Source of the DNA: Neorhizobium populisoli
GTDB taxonomy: Bacteria > Pseudomonadota > Alphaproteobacteria > Rhizobiales > Rhizobiaceae
Length of the DNA stretch: 64,000 nt
Direction of reading: 5' to 3'
Assembly (NCBI RefSeq): GCF_019430945.1
Contig: NZ_JAHYCB010000006.1
Location: 1 to 64,000, forward strand
Shown here: positions 40,085 through 49,676 of the stretch, piece after piece
How the letters are laid out: each line of letters begins with the position of its first letter
Numbering within the stretch: the first letter of the stretch is position 1
Position numbers and translations under genes: made by a program
The notes under the pieces: model-generated
What the model saw: the letters and a program-made list of their open reading frames with translations, nothing else
Database searches by the model: none
What the model was told of the DNA's origin: nothing

Positions 40085-41404
40085 CTACCAGCGACGTTCG
40101 AAGCGACGCCGCAAGAGAATTGCGCCAACGTTCATTAGGATGAGGAACAGGAGCAGGATGATGATCGCTCCCGAAGTACGTTCGACGAACGCACGTTCCG
40201 CTTCGTTTGCCCACATGTAGATCTGTACCGGCAGGGCCGTCGACGGATCGAGCGGCGTCGTCGGGTAGTTTGCTACGAAGGCGACCATGCCGATCAAGAG
40301 CAGCGGCGCGGTTTCGCCGAGTGCGTGGGCAAGGCCGATGATCGTGCCGGTCAGAATGCCCGGCATGGCGAGCGGCAGGACATGGTGGAAGATGGTCTGC
40401 ATCTTCGAGGCGCCGAGACCGAGAGCCGCAGCGCGGATCGACGGCGGGACGGCTTTCAGCGCGGCACGGGTCGCGATGATGATGGTCGGCAGCGTCATGA
40501 GCGTCAGCACGAAGCCACCGACCATGGAGGCGGAGCGCGGCAGGCCCATGAAGTTGACGAAGACAGCGAGGCCGAGAAGACCGTAAACGATCGACGGAAC
40601 GGCCGCGAGGTTGTTGATGTTCACTTCGATCAGGTCGGTGAACTTGTTCTTCGGCGCGAATTCCTCGAGGTAGATCGAGGCGGCAACGCCGATCGGCAGT
40701 GCCAGCGCCAGAACGATCAGCATCATGTAGAAGGAGCCGATCAGGGCGACGCCGACGCCGGCTGCTTCCGGACGGCTCGATGCGCCGTTGACGAAGATGC
40801 CGCCGTTGAAGTGCTTGCCGAGCGTGCCCGCTTCGGCCATCTGGTTCATCCACTTGACCTGCTGGTCGTTGACCTTGCGGTTTTCCTGGGAGACCTTCAG
40901 GTCAATCTGGCCCTTGAAGGCGGAGTCGATGTCACCGGAGGCGAGCAGCGAAACCGTCTGCGTGGTGCCGATCAGCGCCGGGTTGGCGACGACCATGTCA
41001 CGAAGCTGGGCACGGACACCGTCCGACAGCATCTGGCCGACCGAACGGGCAGCGACGCGGTCGTTGACATCGGCGCCAAGCACCTTGGCGAGCGCATTGC
41101 GGGCGACGATCGGATAGTTGGCCGTCATCAGCTTCTGCGGATTGGTTGTGCGCTCGTTCTGCGGGTCGATGACCTGCTGCGAGAACTCGACCGGGATGGT
41201 GATCATCGTCTGCTGAAAGGCGGTATAGCCCTTGGAGAAGACGGACCAAAGAAGCATCATCAGGAAGATGATGCCGAAGGATAGAGCGGCGATCCCATAG
41301 GCCCGGAAACGACGTTCTGCGGCGTAACGGCCCTTGATGCCGATATCACGGCGTCCTGCCTTGGGCTTGGAGATGCCTGCAATGGGAGAGGTAAGATCGG
41401 TCAT
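40085..41404 (-). CDS. pstA: Phosphate ABC transporter permease PstA
   Basis: This protein has 439 residues from ATG 41404, overlapping the pstC stop (ATGA). It is longer than E. coli PstA (about 296) because of an N-terminal periplasmic insert (about 60-210: [19 protein letters not shown]... [17 protein letters not shown]), a layout typical of alphaproteobacterial PstA. The permease core follows with [45 protein letters not shown], and [15 protein letters not shown]-like ([21 protein letters not shown]) is the ATPase-contact EAA loop. Confidence 0.94.
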   Translation of the reverse strand: MTDLTSPIAGISKPKAGRRDIGIKGRYAAERRFRAYGIAALSFGIIFLMMLLWSVFSKGYTAFQQTMITIPVEFSQQVIDPQNERTTNPQKLMTANYPIVARNALAKVLGADVNDRVAARSVGQMLSDGVRAQLRDMVVANPALIGTTQTVSLLASGDIDSAFKGQIDLKVSQENRKVNDQQVKWMNQMAEAGTLGKHFNGGIFVNGASSRPEAAGVGVALIGSFYMMLIVLALALPIGVAASIYLEEFAPKNKFTDLIEVNINNLAAVPSIVYGLLGLAVFVNFMGLPRSASMVGGFVLTLMTLPTIIIATRAALKAVPPSIRAAALGLGASKMQTIFHHVLPLAMPGILTGTIIGLAHALGETAPLLLIGMVAFVANYPTTPLDPSTALPVQIYMWANEAERAFVERTSGAIIILLLFLILMNVGAILLRRRFERRW

Positions 41405-42888
41405 TCGTACTGCTCCCGGTATTTGCGCACGATGTAAAGCGCGTAGATGTTGAGGCAAAGCGTGATGACGAAGAGCGTGATGCCGAGCGCGAAGGCAACC
41501 AGGGTCTGCGGCGAGGTGAATTCAAGGTCACCCGTCAGCTGGTTGACGATCTTGACGGTCACGGTGGTCATCGGCTCGAAGGGGTTGAGCTGCATGCGGG
41601 CGGCAACGCCTGCTGCAAGAACCACGATCATGGTTTCGCCGACGGCACGCGAAGCGGTCATCAGCAACGCGCCGACGATGCCCGGCAGGGCGGCCGGCAG
41701 AACGACCTTCTTGATCGTTTCCGAACGGGTCGCACCGAGGCCGAGCGAACCGTCACGCAGAGCACGCGGCACGGCGGTGATGATGTCGTCCGACAGCGAG
41801 GAGACGTAAGGGATTAACATGATGCCCATGACGAAACCGGCGGTCAGAACGCTCTGTGCCTGAATGAAGTTCGAATAATCGCCGGTGACGAGGCCGTTGA
41901 GCTGCGAGGAAAGGTCGCGCAGGAACGGGCCGACGGTCGTCAGGGCGAAGAAGCCGTAGACGATGGTCGGAATGCCGGCGAGGACTTCGAGCAGCGGCTT
42001 GGCGATGGAACGCACCTTGGGAGAAGCGTATTCCGCCATGTAAATGGCCGAGAACAACCCGATCGGTACAGCGAAGAGCATCGCTACGAAACCGATATAG
42101 AGCGTACCGAGCAGCAGCGGGATAAGGCCGAACTGGCCTTCCGAACCGCCGGAACCGGCAGCGGCGAAACGCGGATCCCAGACCGTACCAAAGAAGAATT
42201 CCCAAGCCGGGACATGCGTGAAGAAGTGAGTGGCTTCCGTCAGCATCGACAGGACGATGCCCACGGTCGTCAGGATGGCGATCGACGATGCAACAACGAG
42301 GCTGACGAGGATGACCTTCTCGACGCGATTGCGGGCGCGGAAGCGCGGCTCGATCTGGCGATAGGCGAGGAAGCCGCCCGCGACGGCCGCGACCAGCACG
42401 ACGATCGTCATGGTGATCCGGCTGATGTCGGTCATGATGTTCAGGTCGCCGGCAGCCTTGACCATGTAAGGCTTCGGATCGCCGGCAAGCGGAACGCCCT
42501 TGGCGCCGAGCGCTGCGCGCAGATCCACCGGATTGGCGCCGACACGCTCGATTTCCTCGTTGGTCAGCGCGTTCATGCCGCGGGCGATCGAGGAAATCAT
42601 GCCATAGGCAAGACCCTGCTCCGCCTGGGACTGCGCTTTCACGTCATCCGGAAAAGCGCTGCGCACCGACGAGCTGATGTAGAACGGGCTGGCAACCAGC
42701 CACACGAAAAGAATAAGCACGGCCGGAACGACGGCCCATACGGCAACGAAGGAGCCGTAATAGCCAGGCCGCGAATGGAGCTTGGACGAAAGCCCTCCGA
42801 CCAGCGCCATGGCATGACGGCCGCCGGCGACGTAGCCCGCAATGCCGATGATTGCCACAATCAACAATATCAATGATGTACTCATCAT
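41401..42888 (-). CDS. pstC: Phosphate ABC transporter permease PstC
   Basis: This 495-residue protein starts at 42888 or the next codon, with GGGGGATT upstream. It is longer than E. coli PstC because of N-terminal extra helices (LILLIVAIIGIAGYVAGGRHAM, FVAVWAVVPAVLILFVWLVASPFY), as usual in this group. The permease core shows FAVPIGLFSAIYMAEYASPKVRSIAKPLLEVLAGIPTIVYGFFAL and the EAA-type loop SLGLGATRSETIKKVVLPAALPGIVGALLMTASRAVGETM. It is coupled to pstA by a 4-nt overlap. Confidence 0.95.
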   Translation of the reverse strand: MMSTSLILLIVAIIGIAGYVAGGRHAMALVGGLSSKLHSRPGYYGSFVAVWAVVPAVLILFVWLVASPFYISSSVRSAFPDDVKAQSQAEQGLAYGMISSIARGMNALTNEEIERVGANPVDLRAALGAKGVPLAGDPKPYMVKAAGDLNIMTDISRITMTIVVLVAAVAGGFLAYRQIEPRFRARNRVEKVILVSLVVASSIAILTTVGIVLSMLTEATHFFTHVPAWEFFFGTVWDPRFAAAGSGGSEGQFGLIPLLLGTLYIGFVAMLFAVPIGLFSAIYMAEYASPKVRSIAKPLLEVLAGIPTIVYGFFALTTVGPFLRDLSSQLNGLVTGDYSNFIQAQSVLTAGFVMGIMLIPYVSSLSDDIITAVPRALRDGSLGLGATRSETIKKVVLPAALPGIVGALLMTASRAVGETMIVVLAAGVAARMQLNPFEPMTTVTVKIVNQLTGDLEFTSPQTLVAFALGITLFVITLCLNIYALYIVRKYREQYE

Positions 42889-43033
42889 AATCCCCCGGCT
42901 ACCGCCTGCGGCGGCACCTTGACCGCCCAGCTCCGCTCATCGGAGCCGATCGCATTCGCCGTTACGCGAAAAGCGCAACCATCACCGCGTCAAACGCGGC
43001 ACCGACCGGCGCCCCTCTCGACTGCCGATCGAA

Positions 43034-43067
43034 GGAAAATCGGCGCCACCCCGAAAGGCGGCGCCGA
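43034..43067 (-). terminator. Attenuator-like hairpin between pstS and pstC
   Basis: TCGGCGCC (43040-43047) and GGCGCCGA (43060-43067) form an 8-bp perfect stem. On the reverse strand it is followed by TTTTCC. It lies 14 bp after the pstS stop and would reduce read-through, allowing more PstS than permease. Confidence 0.65.
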
Positions 43068-43080
43068 CCCTCAAGACGGA

Positions 43081-44115
43081 TTACATGGTCTTGCCAGCGG
43101 CAAAGTCCTTGCGAGCCTGTTCGCGCTGTGCGTCCGGAGCGGCAACGAGGCCGTATTCGACCAGCGGGGAGTCCGGGCCGACCATGTCGTCGGACTGGAA
43201 GAATTCTACGTATTCCTTCAGGCCCGGAACAACGCCCAAGTGAGCCTTCTTGACGTAGAAGAACAGCGGACGGGAAACCGGGTAGGTGCCGTCAGCGATC
43301 GTAGCGGAGGTCGGCTTGATGCCGCGCATGGTGGCGACCTTCAGCTTGTCCATGTTGTTTTCGAAGAAGGCCAGGCCGAATACGCCGAGGCCGGTCTTGT
43401 TGGCAGCGATACGAGCAAGCGTCTCGGTGTAGTCGCCGTCGATGTCGACTGCGGCGCCGTCCTTACGAACAGCAATGCAAGCCTTGCCCTGAGCAGCCTT
43501 GTCGGCGATTTCCTTGGCGATAACGTCCTTAGCGCCAGCATCCTTGCAGCCTGCGTCCAGAACGTTCAGTTCGAAGACTTCGCGGGTGCCGTGCTTTTCG
43601 CCCGGGATGTAGGCAGCGATCGGGCCCTTCGGCAGGGTCGGGTTGATGTCGGACCAGTTCTTGTACGGGTTGTCGACGAGCTTGCCGTCAACGACAACCT
43701 TGGCGGCCAGAGCCTTGTAGAGGTCCTTCGGCTCAAGCTTCATGTCGCCGTTCGAAGCGTCGGTTGCGAAGACGATACCGTCGTAACCGATGCGGATTTC
43801 CTGGATGTCGGTGACGCCAGCTGCCTTGCAGGCATCGGCTTCAGACTTGTTGATCGGACGCGAAGCGTTTGCAACGTCGATGGTTGCTTCGCCAACGCCC
43901 TTGCAGAATTCCTTCAGGCCAGCGCCGGTGCCGCCGGACTCAACGACCGGGGTCTTGAAGTTCGGGAAGGTTTCGCCGAAGGTCTCAGCAACGATCTTCG
44001 CGTAGGGAAGAACGGTGGACGAACCGGCAACCTGTACCTGGTCGCGTGCGGCGGCAGCGCCGGCAAACGCGACAGAAGCCACCAGGGCAGCTGCGGAAAG
44101 TTTCAGGATGTTCAT
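43081..44115 (-). CDS. pstS: Phosphate-binding periplasmic protein PstS
   Basis: This 344-residue protein has a signal peptide (MNILKLSAAALVASVAFAGAAAARD). The phosphate-binding pattern is visible: QVAGSSTVLPYAKIVAE, ESGGTGAGLKEFCKGVG, IDVANASRPINKSE, and IGYDGIVFATDA. It should capture inorganic phosphate in the periplasm for PstCAB. A Pho box lies 114 bp upstream, at 44229-44246. Confidence 0.96.
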   Translation of the reverse strand: MNILKLSAAALVASVAFAGAAAARDQVQVAGSSTVLPYAKIVAETFGETFPNFKTPVVESGGTGAGLKEFCKGVGEATIDVANASRPINKSEADACKAAGVTDIQEIRIGYDGIVFATDASNGDMKLEPKDLYKALAAKVVVDGKLVDNPYKNWSDINPTLPKGPIAAYIPGEKHGTREVFELNVLDAGCKDAGAKDVIAKEIADKAAQGKACIAVRKDGAAVDIDGDYTETLARIAANKTGLGVFGLAFFENNMDKLKVATMRGIKPTSATIADGTYPVSRPLFFYVKKAHLGVVPGLKEYVEFFQSDDMVGPDSPLVEYGLVAAPDAQREQARKDFAAGKTM

Positions 44116-44228
44116 GAGGTATCTCCCGTCATGGGCTTGTGTGAATGCGGACGTGCGCGGCTCTCGCTCTCGCCGTGCTCGGCCCGCTTGTCTTAGCGGT
44201 TGTAGCCCGCTTCTTTTATGTCACTTCG

Positions 44229-44246
44229 GTGAAACATTTGTGACAA
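44229..44246 (-). promoter_or_regulatory. Pho box upstream of pstS
   Basis: The reverse strand reads TTGTCACAAATGTTTCAC, close to the PhoB consensus of two CTGTCAT-type 7-mers separated by four A/T-rich bases (TTGTCAC-AAAT-GTTTCAC). A further GTGACAT half-site follows after CGAA (44218-44228). It is placed to activate pstS under phosphate starvation. Confidence 0.75.
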
Positions 44247-44308
44247 TTTAAGTATTTGAAATATAACGATAACCCAATTGCACAGCCTTGCAGTACGTCA
44301 GGTTTATG

Positions 44309-45598
44309 TCAAAACCTGACGGTGAACTTGCTGCCCTTGCCGACCTCGGACTTGACGATCAGACGGGCCCGGTGGCGGGTCAGAATATGCTTGACGATGG
44401 CAAGCCCCAGACCGGTCCCTTTCTTGGAGCGGCTGTCGGCGACGCTGACGCGATAGAAGCGCTCTGTCAGGCGCGGAACATGCTCGGCCGGAATGCCCGG
44501 CCCCTGGTCGACGACCGTGACTTCCACGGCGTCGGAGGGCGCGTTCTTGAGATAGACATCGACGAACTTGCCTTCCTGACCGTATTTGCAGGCGTTTTCG
44601 ATGAGATTTTCAAAGACCTGAACCAACTCGTCGCGATCGCCGAGAACTTCCACCTTGCCTTCAGGCAGATGCGTACGGATTTCGACACCGAGATCGTCGG
44701 CCAGCGGCAGAAGTGCATCGCGCACGTGGCCGATCAGTGGCTTCAGGTCGATCGTCTGGTCCGGCGCGATATGCGACTTCAGCTCCAGACGCGAAAGCGA
44801 CATGAGATCGTCCACCAGACGGCTCATGCGCGTCGCCTGGTCGAACATGATGCCGAGAAACCTTTCATGGGCGGCGGCGTCCGATCGGGCCGGCCCCTGC
44901 AGCGTTTCGATGAAACCGCGCAGCGACGCAAGCGGTGTGCGCAGTTCGTGGCTGGCATTGGCGACGAAATCCGAGCGCATGCGGTCAATGCGGCGCAGTT
45001 CGGAAATATCGCGGAAAGAAAGCAGATAGAGCTTTTCCTTCAAGGCCTGGGAACCGTTTATCGCCTGGCTGAGGTCGACCGGCGCGACACGCAGCATATA
45101 GACCCGTTCGGAAGGGAGCCGTTCGGAATGTTCGATCTGGTTCGGCTCTTCGGTAGTAATGGTTTCCCGAACCATGTCGAGAATACCCGGCGAGCGGAGC
45201 CGTGCCGAAAGATGCGAACCGACGGCGAGTGCGCCGAAAGCCCTCTCGGCCGCCTTGTTCTGGAAAAGCACTGTGGCCTCGCTGTTCAGGAGGAAGGCCG
45301 GGATGTCCAGCGCACCGAGCGTGGCGGCGACCTGCGGCAGCGGATCGAAGACAAGCTGCTCCGGCTGCGGAATTGGTGGCTCTTCCACTTCTGGCAGATC
45401 GGTTCGGCGACCGAGCACCGAAAGTGACAGGACCAGCCAGACGACCAGAACCGCCAGCCAGTCCGTATCCGCGACGATGGCGATCAGTGCTACCAAGGCA
45501 AGCAGCAACAACAAGGGGCGCTCCCGGCGCATCCTTGCGGCCATCGCCTTCAGGCGCTCACGCCATTTTCCCTCCACCGGCTCCACGCTTTTACCCAT
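44309..45598 (-). CDS. phoR: Phosphate regulon sensor histidine kinase PhoR
   Basis: This protein has 429 residues from ATG 45598; a TTG three codons earlier is possible. Two hydrophobic N-terminal helices (PLLLLLALVALIAIVAD, WLAVLVVWLVLSLSVLG) precede a PAS-like region (FLLNSEATVLFQNKAAERAFG). The H-box is SDFVANASHELRTPLASLRGFIETL. The ATPase shows the N-box ENLIENACKYG, VVDQGPGIP and GTGLGLAIVKHI. It senses phosphate status through PhoU/Pst and phosphorylates PhoB. It reads towards pstS with a 193-bp gap that holds the Pho box. Confidence 0.94.
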   Translation of the reverse strand: MGKSVEPVEGKWRERLKAMAARMRRERPLLLLLALVALIAIVADTDWLAVLVVWLVLSLSVLGRRTDLPEVEEPPIPQPEQLVFDPLPQVAATLGALDIPAFLLNSEATVLFQNKAAERAFGALAVGSHLSARLRSPGILDMVRETITTEEPNQIEHSERLPSERVYMLRVAPVDLSQAINGSQALKEKLYLLSFRDISELRRIDRMRSDFVANASHELRTPLASLRGFIETLQGPARSDAAAHERFLGIMFDQATRMSRLVDDLMSLSRLELKSHIAPDQTIDLKPLIGHVRDALLPLADDLGVEIRTHLPEGKVEVLGDRDELVQVFENLIENACKYGQEGKFVDVYLKNAPSDAVEVTVVDQGPGIPAEHVPRLTERFYRVSVADSRSKKGTGLGLAIVKHILTRHRARLIVKSEVGKGSKFTVRF

Positions 45599-45776
45599 CG
45601 CTCCCAAGGTTTAAACAGCGGCTCATATATAGGCTTTGTGACAGATGTTCATCGCCTTCGATGAATATCGTAAAAATCCCCAACGGCGGACAGATGGCCG
45701 AACGCTATATTTGCGTTACATAGAACCAGATCGACCGGACGTGCTGGAGCCGGTTGCGCAGGGAGATACCACGATC

Positions 45777-46658
45777 ATGGCAGATGCAGCCGAAAGCCGA
45801 GCAATCAACCTTGAGATCAATGGCAAGTTCAAGCAGTTCGACATCGACAATCCCGAACTGCCGGCCTGGATCGACGAGCATGCGCTGGGTTCAGGCGGTT
45901 ATCCCTATGACGACAAGATGGACAAGGACAAATACGAGAAACAGCTGGAAAAGCTGCAGATCGAGCTCGTCAAGGTGCAGTTCTGGCTGAAGGCCAGCGG
46001 CAAGCGGATGATGGCGCTGTTTGAAGGCCGCGATGCGGCCGGCAAGGGCGGCACGATCTTTTCCATCCGCTCCTATCTCAATCCGCGCTCGGCACGCACT
46101 GTGGCGCTTAGCAAGCCGACAGAAACCGAAGCCGGACAATGGTATTTCCAGCGCTATATCGCGCATTTCCCGACCGCCGGCGAAATCGTGCTGTTCGACC
46201 GCTCCTGGTATAACCGCGCCGGGGTCGAGCCGGTCATGGGTTTCTGCACACAGAAACAATACGAGGATTTCCTGAAAGCCGTGCCGCGCTTCGAGGATAC
46301 GATCCACGATGAAGGGATCATCTTCTTCAAGTTCTGGCTGGATATCGGCCGCGAAATGCAGCTGAAGCGCTTTCACGATCGTCGCCATGATCCGTTGAAG
46401 ATCTGGAAGCTCTCGCCGATGGACATTGCAGCGCTGACCAAGTGGGACGATTACACCAAAAAGCGCGACGCCATGCTGGAGGCGACCCATAAGAAGGAAA
46501 CGCCGTGGACAGTGGCGCTGTCCAACGACAAGCGGCGCGCTCACCTCAACATCATCCGCCATATGCTCCTGTCCCTGGACTACGACGGCAAGGACAAAGA
46601 CGCGATCGGCGAGATCGACGACAAGATTCTCGGGTTCGGGCCAAAGTTCCTGAAGTAG
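45777..46658 (+). CDS. ppk2: Polyphosphate kinase 2 (PPK2 family)
   Basis: This protein has 293 residues from ATG 45777; the frame continues back to 45645 without a convincing start. Key motifs are Walker [18 protein letters not shown], lid [28 protein letters not shown], and Walker [22 protein letters not shown]. The C-terminal segment [26 protein letters not shown] is characteristic of PPK2. It transfers phosphate between polyphosphate and nucleotides. It is divergent from phoR, so phosphate storage and phosphate sensing are side by side. Confidence 0.94.
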   Translation: MADAAESRAINLEINGKFKQFDIDNPELPAWIDEHALGSGGYPYDDKMDKDKYEKQLEKLQIELVKVQFWLKASGKRMMALFEGRDAAGKGGTIFSIRSYLNPRSARTVALSKPTETEAGQWYFQRYIAHFPTAGEIVLFDRSWYNRAGVEPVMGFCTQKQYEDFLKAVPRFEDTIHDEGIIFFKFWLDIGREMQLKRFHDRRHDPLKIWKLSPMDIAALTKWDDYTKKRDAMLEATHKKETPWTVALSNDKRRAHLNIIRHMLLSLDYDGKDKDAIGEIDDKILGFGPKFLK

Positions 46659-46680
46659 CGCGGGGAACCCTCGCGCTACT
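46654..46680 (+). terminator. Terminator-like hairpin after ppk2
   Basis: AGTAGCGCG (46654-46662) and CGCGCTACT (46672-46680) form a 9-bp stem that includes the ppk2 stop codon. A TTTTT run follows about 9 nt later. It sits between convergent genes. Confidence 0.55.
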
Positions 46681-46690
46681 TCAGAACTTT

Positions 46691-48043
46691 TTATTGGCCA
46701 GGCAGGACGCGTACCGAATAGACCAGAACCGGCCGGTCCGCGCCGTCGATGCCGCTGTTGAGGATCAGGCGTCCAGGCCGGGTGGGCGCCAGCGACCGAT
46801 CGAAGCTGACCCGGAACAGTGCTTCCAGCTTTTCCTGCGTCGCAGTAAAGCGGTGACGGCTGCATGTGCCAAGGCTGCCGAAATCGCAGCGGACGGAAAG
46901 CTGGGTCAGATTGTTGCCGCCCGATTGCAGGGTCAGCGCCACAGTCGAGCTCTTGCCGGCCATGTCGCGCAGCACTTCCACGGGCACGTCGATCGAGATG
47001 TCACCCCCCTCACCCGAGGTCGCCGACAGGATACGCACAGCCTGGCCCTCCGACGCAGCGACCGCTTCGACACGAGCTTGCGGCCCCGGCTTCATGGCAG
47101 CGACCTTCGACGGCGCGAAGATCTCCCGCCATTCGTCCGAGAAACCGCGACGCGGATCGAAACCGGCGGGGTTTTGTCCTTGCGAGAAAAGACCGCCCGG
47201 CTGATCGGCCGCCTTTTCGGCTTCCTCGATGAAGGACTGCACCATGCCGGACTGATAGAACCACCAGCAGCCGGCTGCGACGATGGCAAGCGTAATCATC
47301 CACGTGAGAAGATGCGACAGGAAACCACGGCGCTTGCGCGGCTTGGCCGACCGCTCCGGTGGAATATTGAGGCCGGTATCCGTCGCCGCGGCGGCCTTGC
47401 CCTTAACCCTTTTCACCTTGACGGGTTTCGGCTGCTTGCCTCCAACCTTGGACTCGCTCCGCTCGAATTCCAAATGCTCGGAGCGATCGACGGCGACATT
47501 ACCGAGATTGCCGGCATCCTGCACGGCCGACTGGCCTTGCTGGGCGCGCATATCCGGAGCGACTTCGGCGGCAATCGGCTGGGCGACAACAGAAGGAGCG
47601 GCGACCGAAGGGTTGGCAGGTGCAGCGGCCGCGACCGGCGGAGCCTGACGCGCGAAGCCCGGCTCGGGCCGCCTATCGCTATCGACGGAAATCTGCGGTT
47701 CGCGCTGGGCAGGTTGCGGCCGTGCGGCCTGGCGAGGCGGATCGACAAAAACCGGGGCAGGCTCGGGCTCAGCCGCATAGGCCAGATCGCCGTCCACATC
47801 GACTTCGATCGGCTCTGCTGCCGGTGCTGCAAGGCGACGTTGCTCTTCCATCTCGATATCGTGGATCTTGCGATCCAGCAATTCGTGCTGCTGCATGATG
47901 ATGAGGCGGTCGGAAACGCCCTGCTTGCGAAGACCGGCTTCCAATGCCTGGCGCGCCGACTGGTAGATGCGCGACCTTGTCTCGCGATCCGCCCGATCCG
48001 AGCGATCGAGCGCGTTCCTGATAGCCGTTTCCAAACCGCTCAC
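46691..48043 (-). CDS. Membrane-anchored hypothetical protein with Pro/Ala-rich linker
   Basis: This protein has 450 residues from a GTG at 48043, supported by AAAGGACC upstream and by the conserved-looking N-terminus VSGLETAIRNALDRSDRADRETRSRIYQSARQALEAGLRKQG. The remainder of the frame upstream (to 48244) is not protein-like. After a helical N-terminus (1-90) comes a low-complexity Pro/Ala/Gln linker (100-240). A basic stretch (KPRKRRGFLS) leads to one transmembrane helix (LLTWMITLAIVAAGCWWFYQSG), and then a periplasmic beta-rich domain (RILSATSGEGGDISIDVPVEVLRDMAGKSS). I recognise it only as a conserved rhizobial hypothetical. Its 3' end faces ppk2. Confidence 0.7.
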   Translation of the reverse strand: MSGLETAIRNALDRSDRADRETRSRIYQSARQALEAGLRKQGVSDRLIIMQQHELLDRKIHDIEMEEQRRLAAPAAEPIEVDVDGDLAYAAEPEPAPVFVDPPRQAARPQPAQREPQISVDSDRRPEPGFARQAPPVAAAAPANPSVAAPSVVAQPIAAEVAPDMRAQQGQSAVQDAGNLGNVAVDRSEHLEFERSESKVGGKQPKPVKVKRVKGKAAAATDTGLNIPPERSAKPRKRRGFLSHLLTWMITLAIVAAGCWWFYQSGMVQSFIEEAEKAADQPGGLFSQGQNPAGFDPRRGFSDEWREIFAPSKVAAMKPGPQARVEAVAASEGQAVRILSATSGEGGDISIDVPVEVLRDMAGKSSTVALTLQSGGNNLTQLSVRCDFGSLGTCSRHRFTATQEKLEALFRVSFDRSLAPTRPGRLILNSGIDGADRPVLVYSVRVLPGQ

Positions 48044-48296
48044 TGCCGGTCCTTTTGCTTCTCGATCCCACAATGCAGGAAATTTACGTTTCGGTAACCG
48101 CTCCGGGCCGGAACTGCAAGCACTGCATGACCGGCGAACGATCAGGAAAAATAAGGAAAGGTTATGTCCAAGCCCCAGGACATGTGCCTTCCGGCACGTT
48201 CGCCAGGTCCACGTCGGGAGGTTTTCCACCGGCTTTTGACGCAATCTTTTCCGCGGAGGACAGCTTTTCGGTGACGGCGGCTTCTGCTAGACAGAC

Positions 48297-48310
48297 TTAC
48301 GTTTGCGTAA
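48297..48310. promoter_or_regulatory. MerR-type dyad upstream of the nitronate monooxygenase-like gene
   Basis: TTACG-tttg-CGTAA is a perfect inverted repeat 26 bp before the ATG at 48336. It shares the ACG-TTT(A/G)-CGT core with the dyad at 62711-62726. Such ACGT-N-ACGT palindromes are typical of MerR-family regulators of acyl-CoA and branched-chain catabolism (LiuR type). Confidence 0.5.
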
Positions 48311-48335
48311 AGGTAAATCGGGAGGATTTCCGTCT

Positions 48336-49292
48336 ATGCTTCCAGCCGTCCTGAAAGACAGGCTCCGCCTGCCCGTGGTCGCTTCGCCGCTTTTCATTAT
48401 CTCCCATCCGGAACTGACGCTGGCGCAATGCAAGGCCGGCGTGGTCGGCGCGTTTCCGGCACTCAACGCGAGGCCGGAAGCCCAGCTCGACGAGTGGCTG
48501 GCGATGATCACCGAAGAGCTTGCAGCCCACAATGCCGCAAACCCGGAAAAACCTGCTGCACCCTTCGCCGTCAACCAGATCGTCCACACGTCCAACAAGC
48601 GGTTGGAACACGACCTGATGATGTGCGTGAAATATAAAGTGCCGATCGTCATCTCGTCGCTCGGCGCCGTGCCGGAGGTGAATGCCGCCGTACATTCCTA
48701 TGGCGGCATCGTGCTGCATGACGTGATCAACAACCGCCATGCCAATTCGGCGATCCGCAAGGGCGCCGACGGGTTGATCGCGGTTGCGACCGGTGCCGGT
48801 GGCCATGCGGGCACGCTCTCCCCGTTCGCGCTGGTGCAGGAAATCCGCCAGTGGTTCGACGGCCCGCTGCTGCTGGCCGGCGCAATCGCCACCGGCGGCG
48901 GCATACTCGCCGCCCAGGCGATGGGTGCCGACATGGCCTATATCGGCTCTCCCTTCATCGCCACGCACGAGGCACGTGCCGCCGAAGGCTACAAGCAGAT
49001 GATCGTCGATTCGAACGCCGCAGACATCGTCTATTCCAACTATTTCACCGGCGTACACGGCAACTACCTGAAGGGCTCGATCACTGCCATGGGCATGGAT
49101 CCGGACGCGCTTCCGATCGCCGATCTTTCGAAGATGGATTTCGACCAAGCCGTCAGCGGCCCGAAAGCCTGGAAGGAAATCTGGGGCGCCGGCCAGGGCG
49201 TCGGCGCTGTAAAATCAGTGACATCCGTCGCCGAACTGGTCGACCGGCTGGATGGCGAATACCGGGATGCGCGGACGCGGCTCGCGCTTTGA
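48336..49292 (+). CDS. Nitronate monooxygenase-like FMN oxidoreductase
   Basis: This protein has 318 residues from ATG 48336 (GGGAGG upstream). It is a TIM-barrel FMN enzyme of the NPD/2-nitropropane dioxygenase family: LRLPVVASPLFIISHPELTLAQCKAGVVGAFPALN, then VISSLGAVPEV, the glycine-rich FMN loop VATGAGGHAGTLSPF, and LLAGAIATGGGILAAQAMGADMAYIGSPF. Members oxidise alkyl nitronates or act as NAD(P)H:quinone reductases. A MerR-type dyad in the promoter hints at a link to fatty-acid or branched-chain catabolism. Confidence 0.85.
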   Translation: MLPAVLKDRLRLPVVASPLFIISHPELTLAQCKAGVVGAFPALNARPEAQLDEWLAMITEELAAHNAANPEKPAAPFAVNQIVHTSNKRLEHDLMMCVKYKVPIVISSLGAVPEVNAAVHSYGGIVLHDVINNRHANSAIRKGADGLIAVATGAGGHAGTLSPFALVQEIRQWFDGPLLLAGAIATGGGILAAQAMGADMAYIGSPFIATHEARAAEGYKQMIVDSNAADIVYSNYFTGVHGNYLKGSITAMGMDPDALPIADLSKMDFDQAVSGPKAWKEIWGAGQGVGAVKSVTSVAELVDRLDGEYRDARTRLAL

Positions 49293-49422
49293 CACGCACC
49301 CAGTATCCCGCGCTCTTTTCAGGAAAAATGACGGAGAAGCAAAAACCCGGCTTGAAATCGGAGTTCATTGCCTGTATCAGCGCCCTCACCTGCAGCCCGG
49401 CCTTGCGCCGCGCGTTGCCCGT

Positions 49423-49498
49423 GCCGCTTTAGCTCAGTTGGTAGAGCACGTCATTCGTAATGACGGGGTCACGTGTTCGAGTCACGTAAGCGGCACCA
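49423..49498 (+). tRNA. tRNA-Thr (anticodon CGT)
   Basis: This is a 76-nt tRNA with acceptor stem GCCGCTT/AAGCGGC, discriminator A and encoded CCA. The D-arm contains AGCTCAGTTGGTAGAGC. The anticodon stem CGTCA/TGACG has loop TT-CGT-AA. The T-arm includes GTGTTCGAGTCAC. The region 49499-49676 that follows shows no recognisable feature. Confidence 0.97.
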
Positions 49499-49676
49499 TT
49501 TCTCTTTCCCGATACTCAATAGCTTGCAAAGCAGGCCATCATTTCTGCCGGCGGAAGCGCCGCGGCTGTCCGTTTGGCTCGATGCCGAGCTTTCGAGGAT
49601 CGAAGAACAAGCTGGCGGTTCACAGGATAGCTCATCTTCGCGTCAGCCTGATATCGCTTGGCAAGCTATCGCGGGC

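Noticed and set aside
45622-45676. Possible Pho box between phoR and ppk2 (GTGACAG near 45640)
   Set aside because: Only one half-site matches; the second 7-mer at the required spacing does not resemble the consensus.
49499-49676. Small ORFs after tRNA-Thr, including a frame from 49473
   Set aside because: The frame overlaps the tRNA and the methyltransferase end, has no ribosome-binding site, and its translation is not protein-like.
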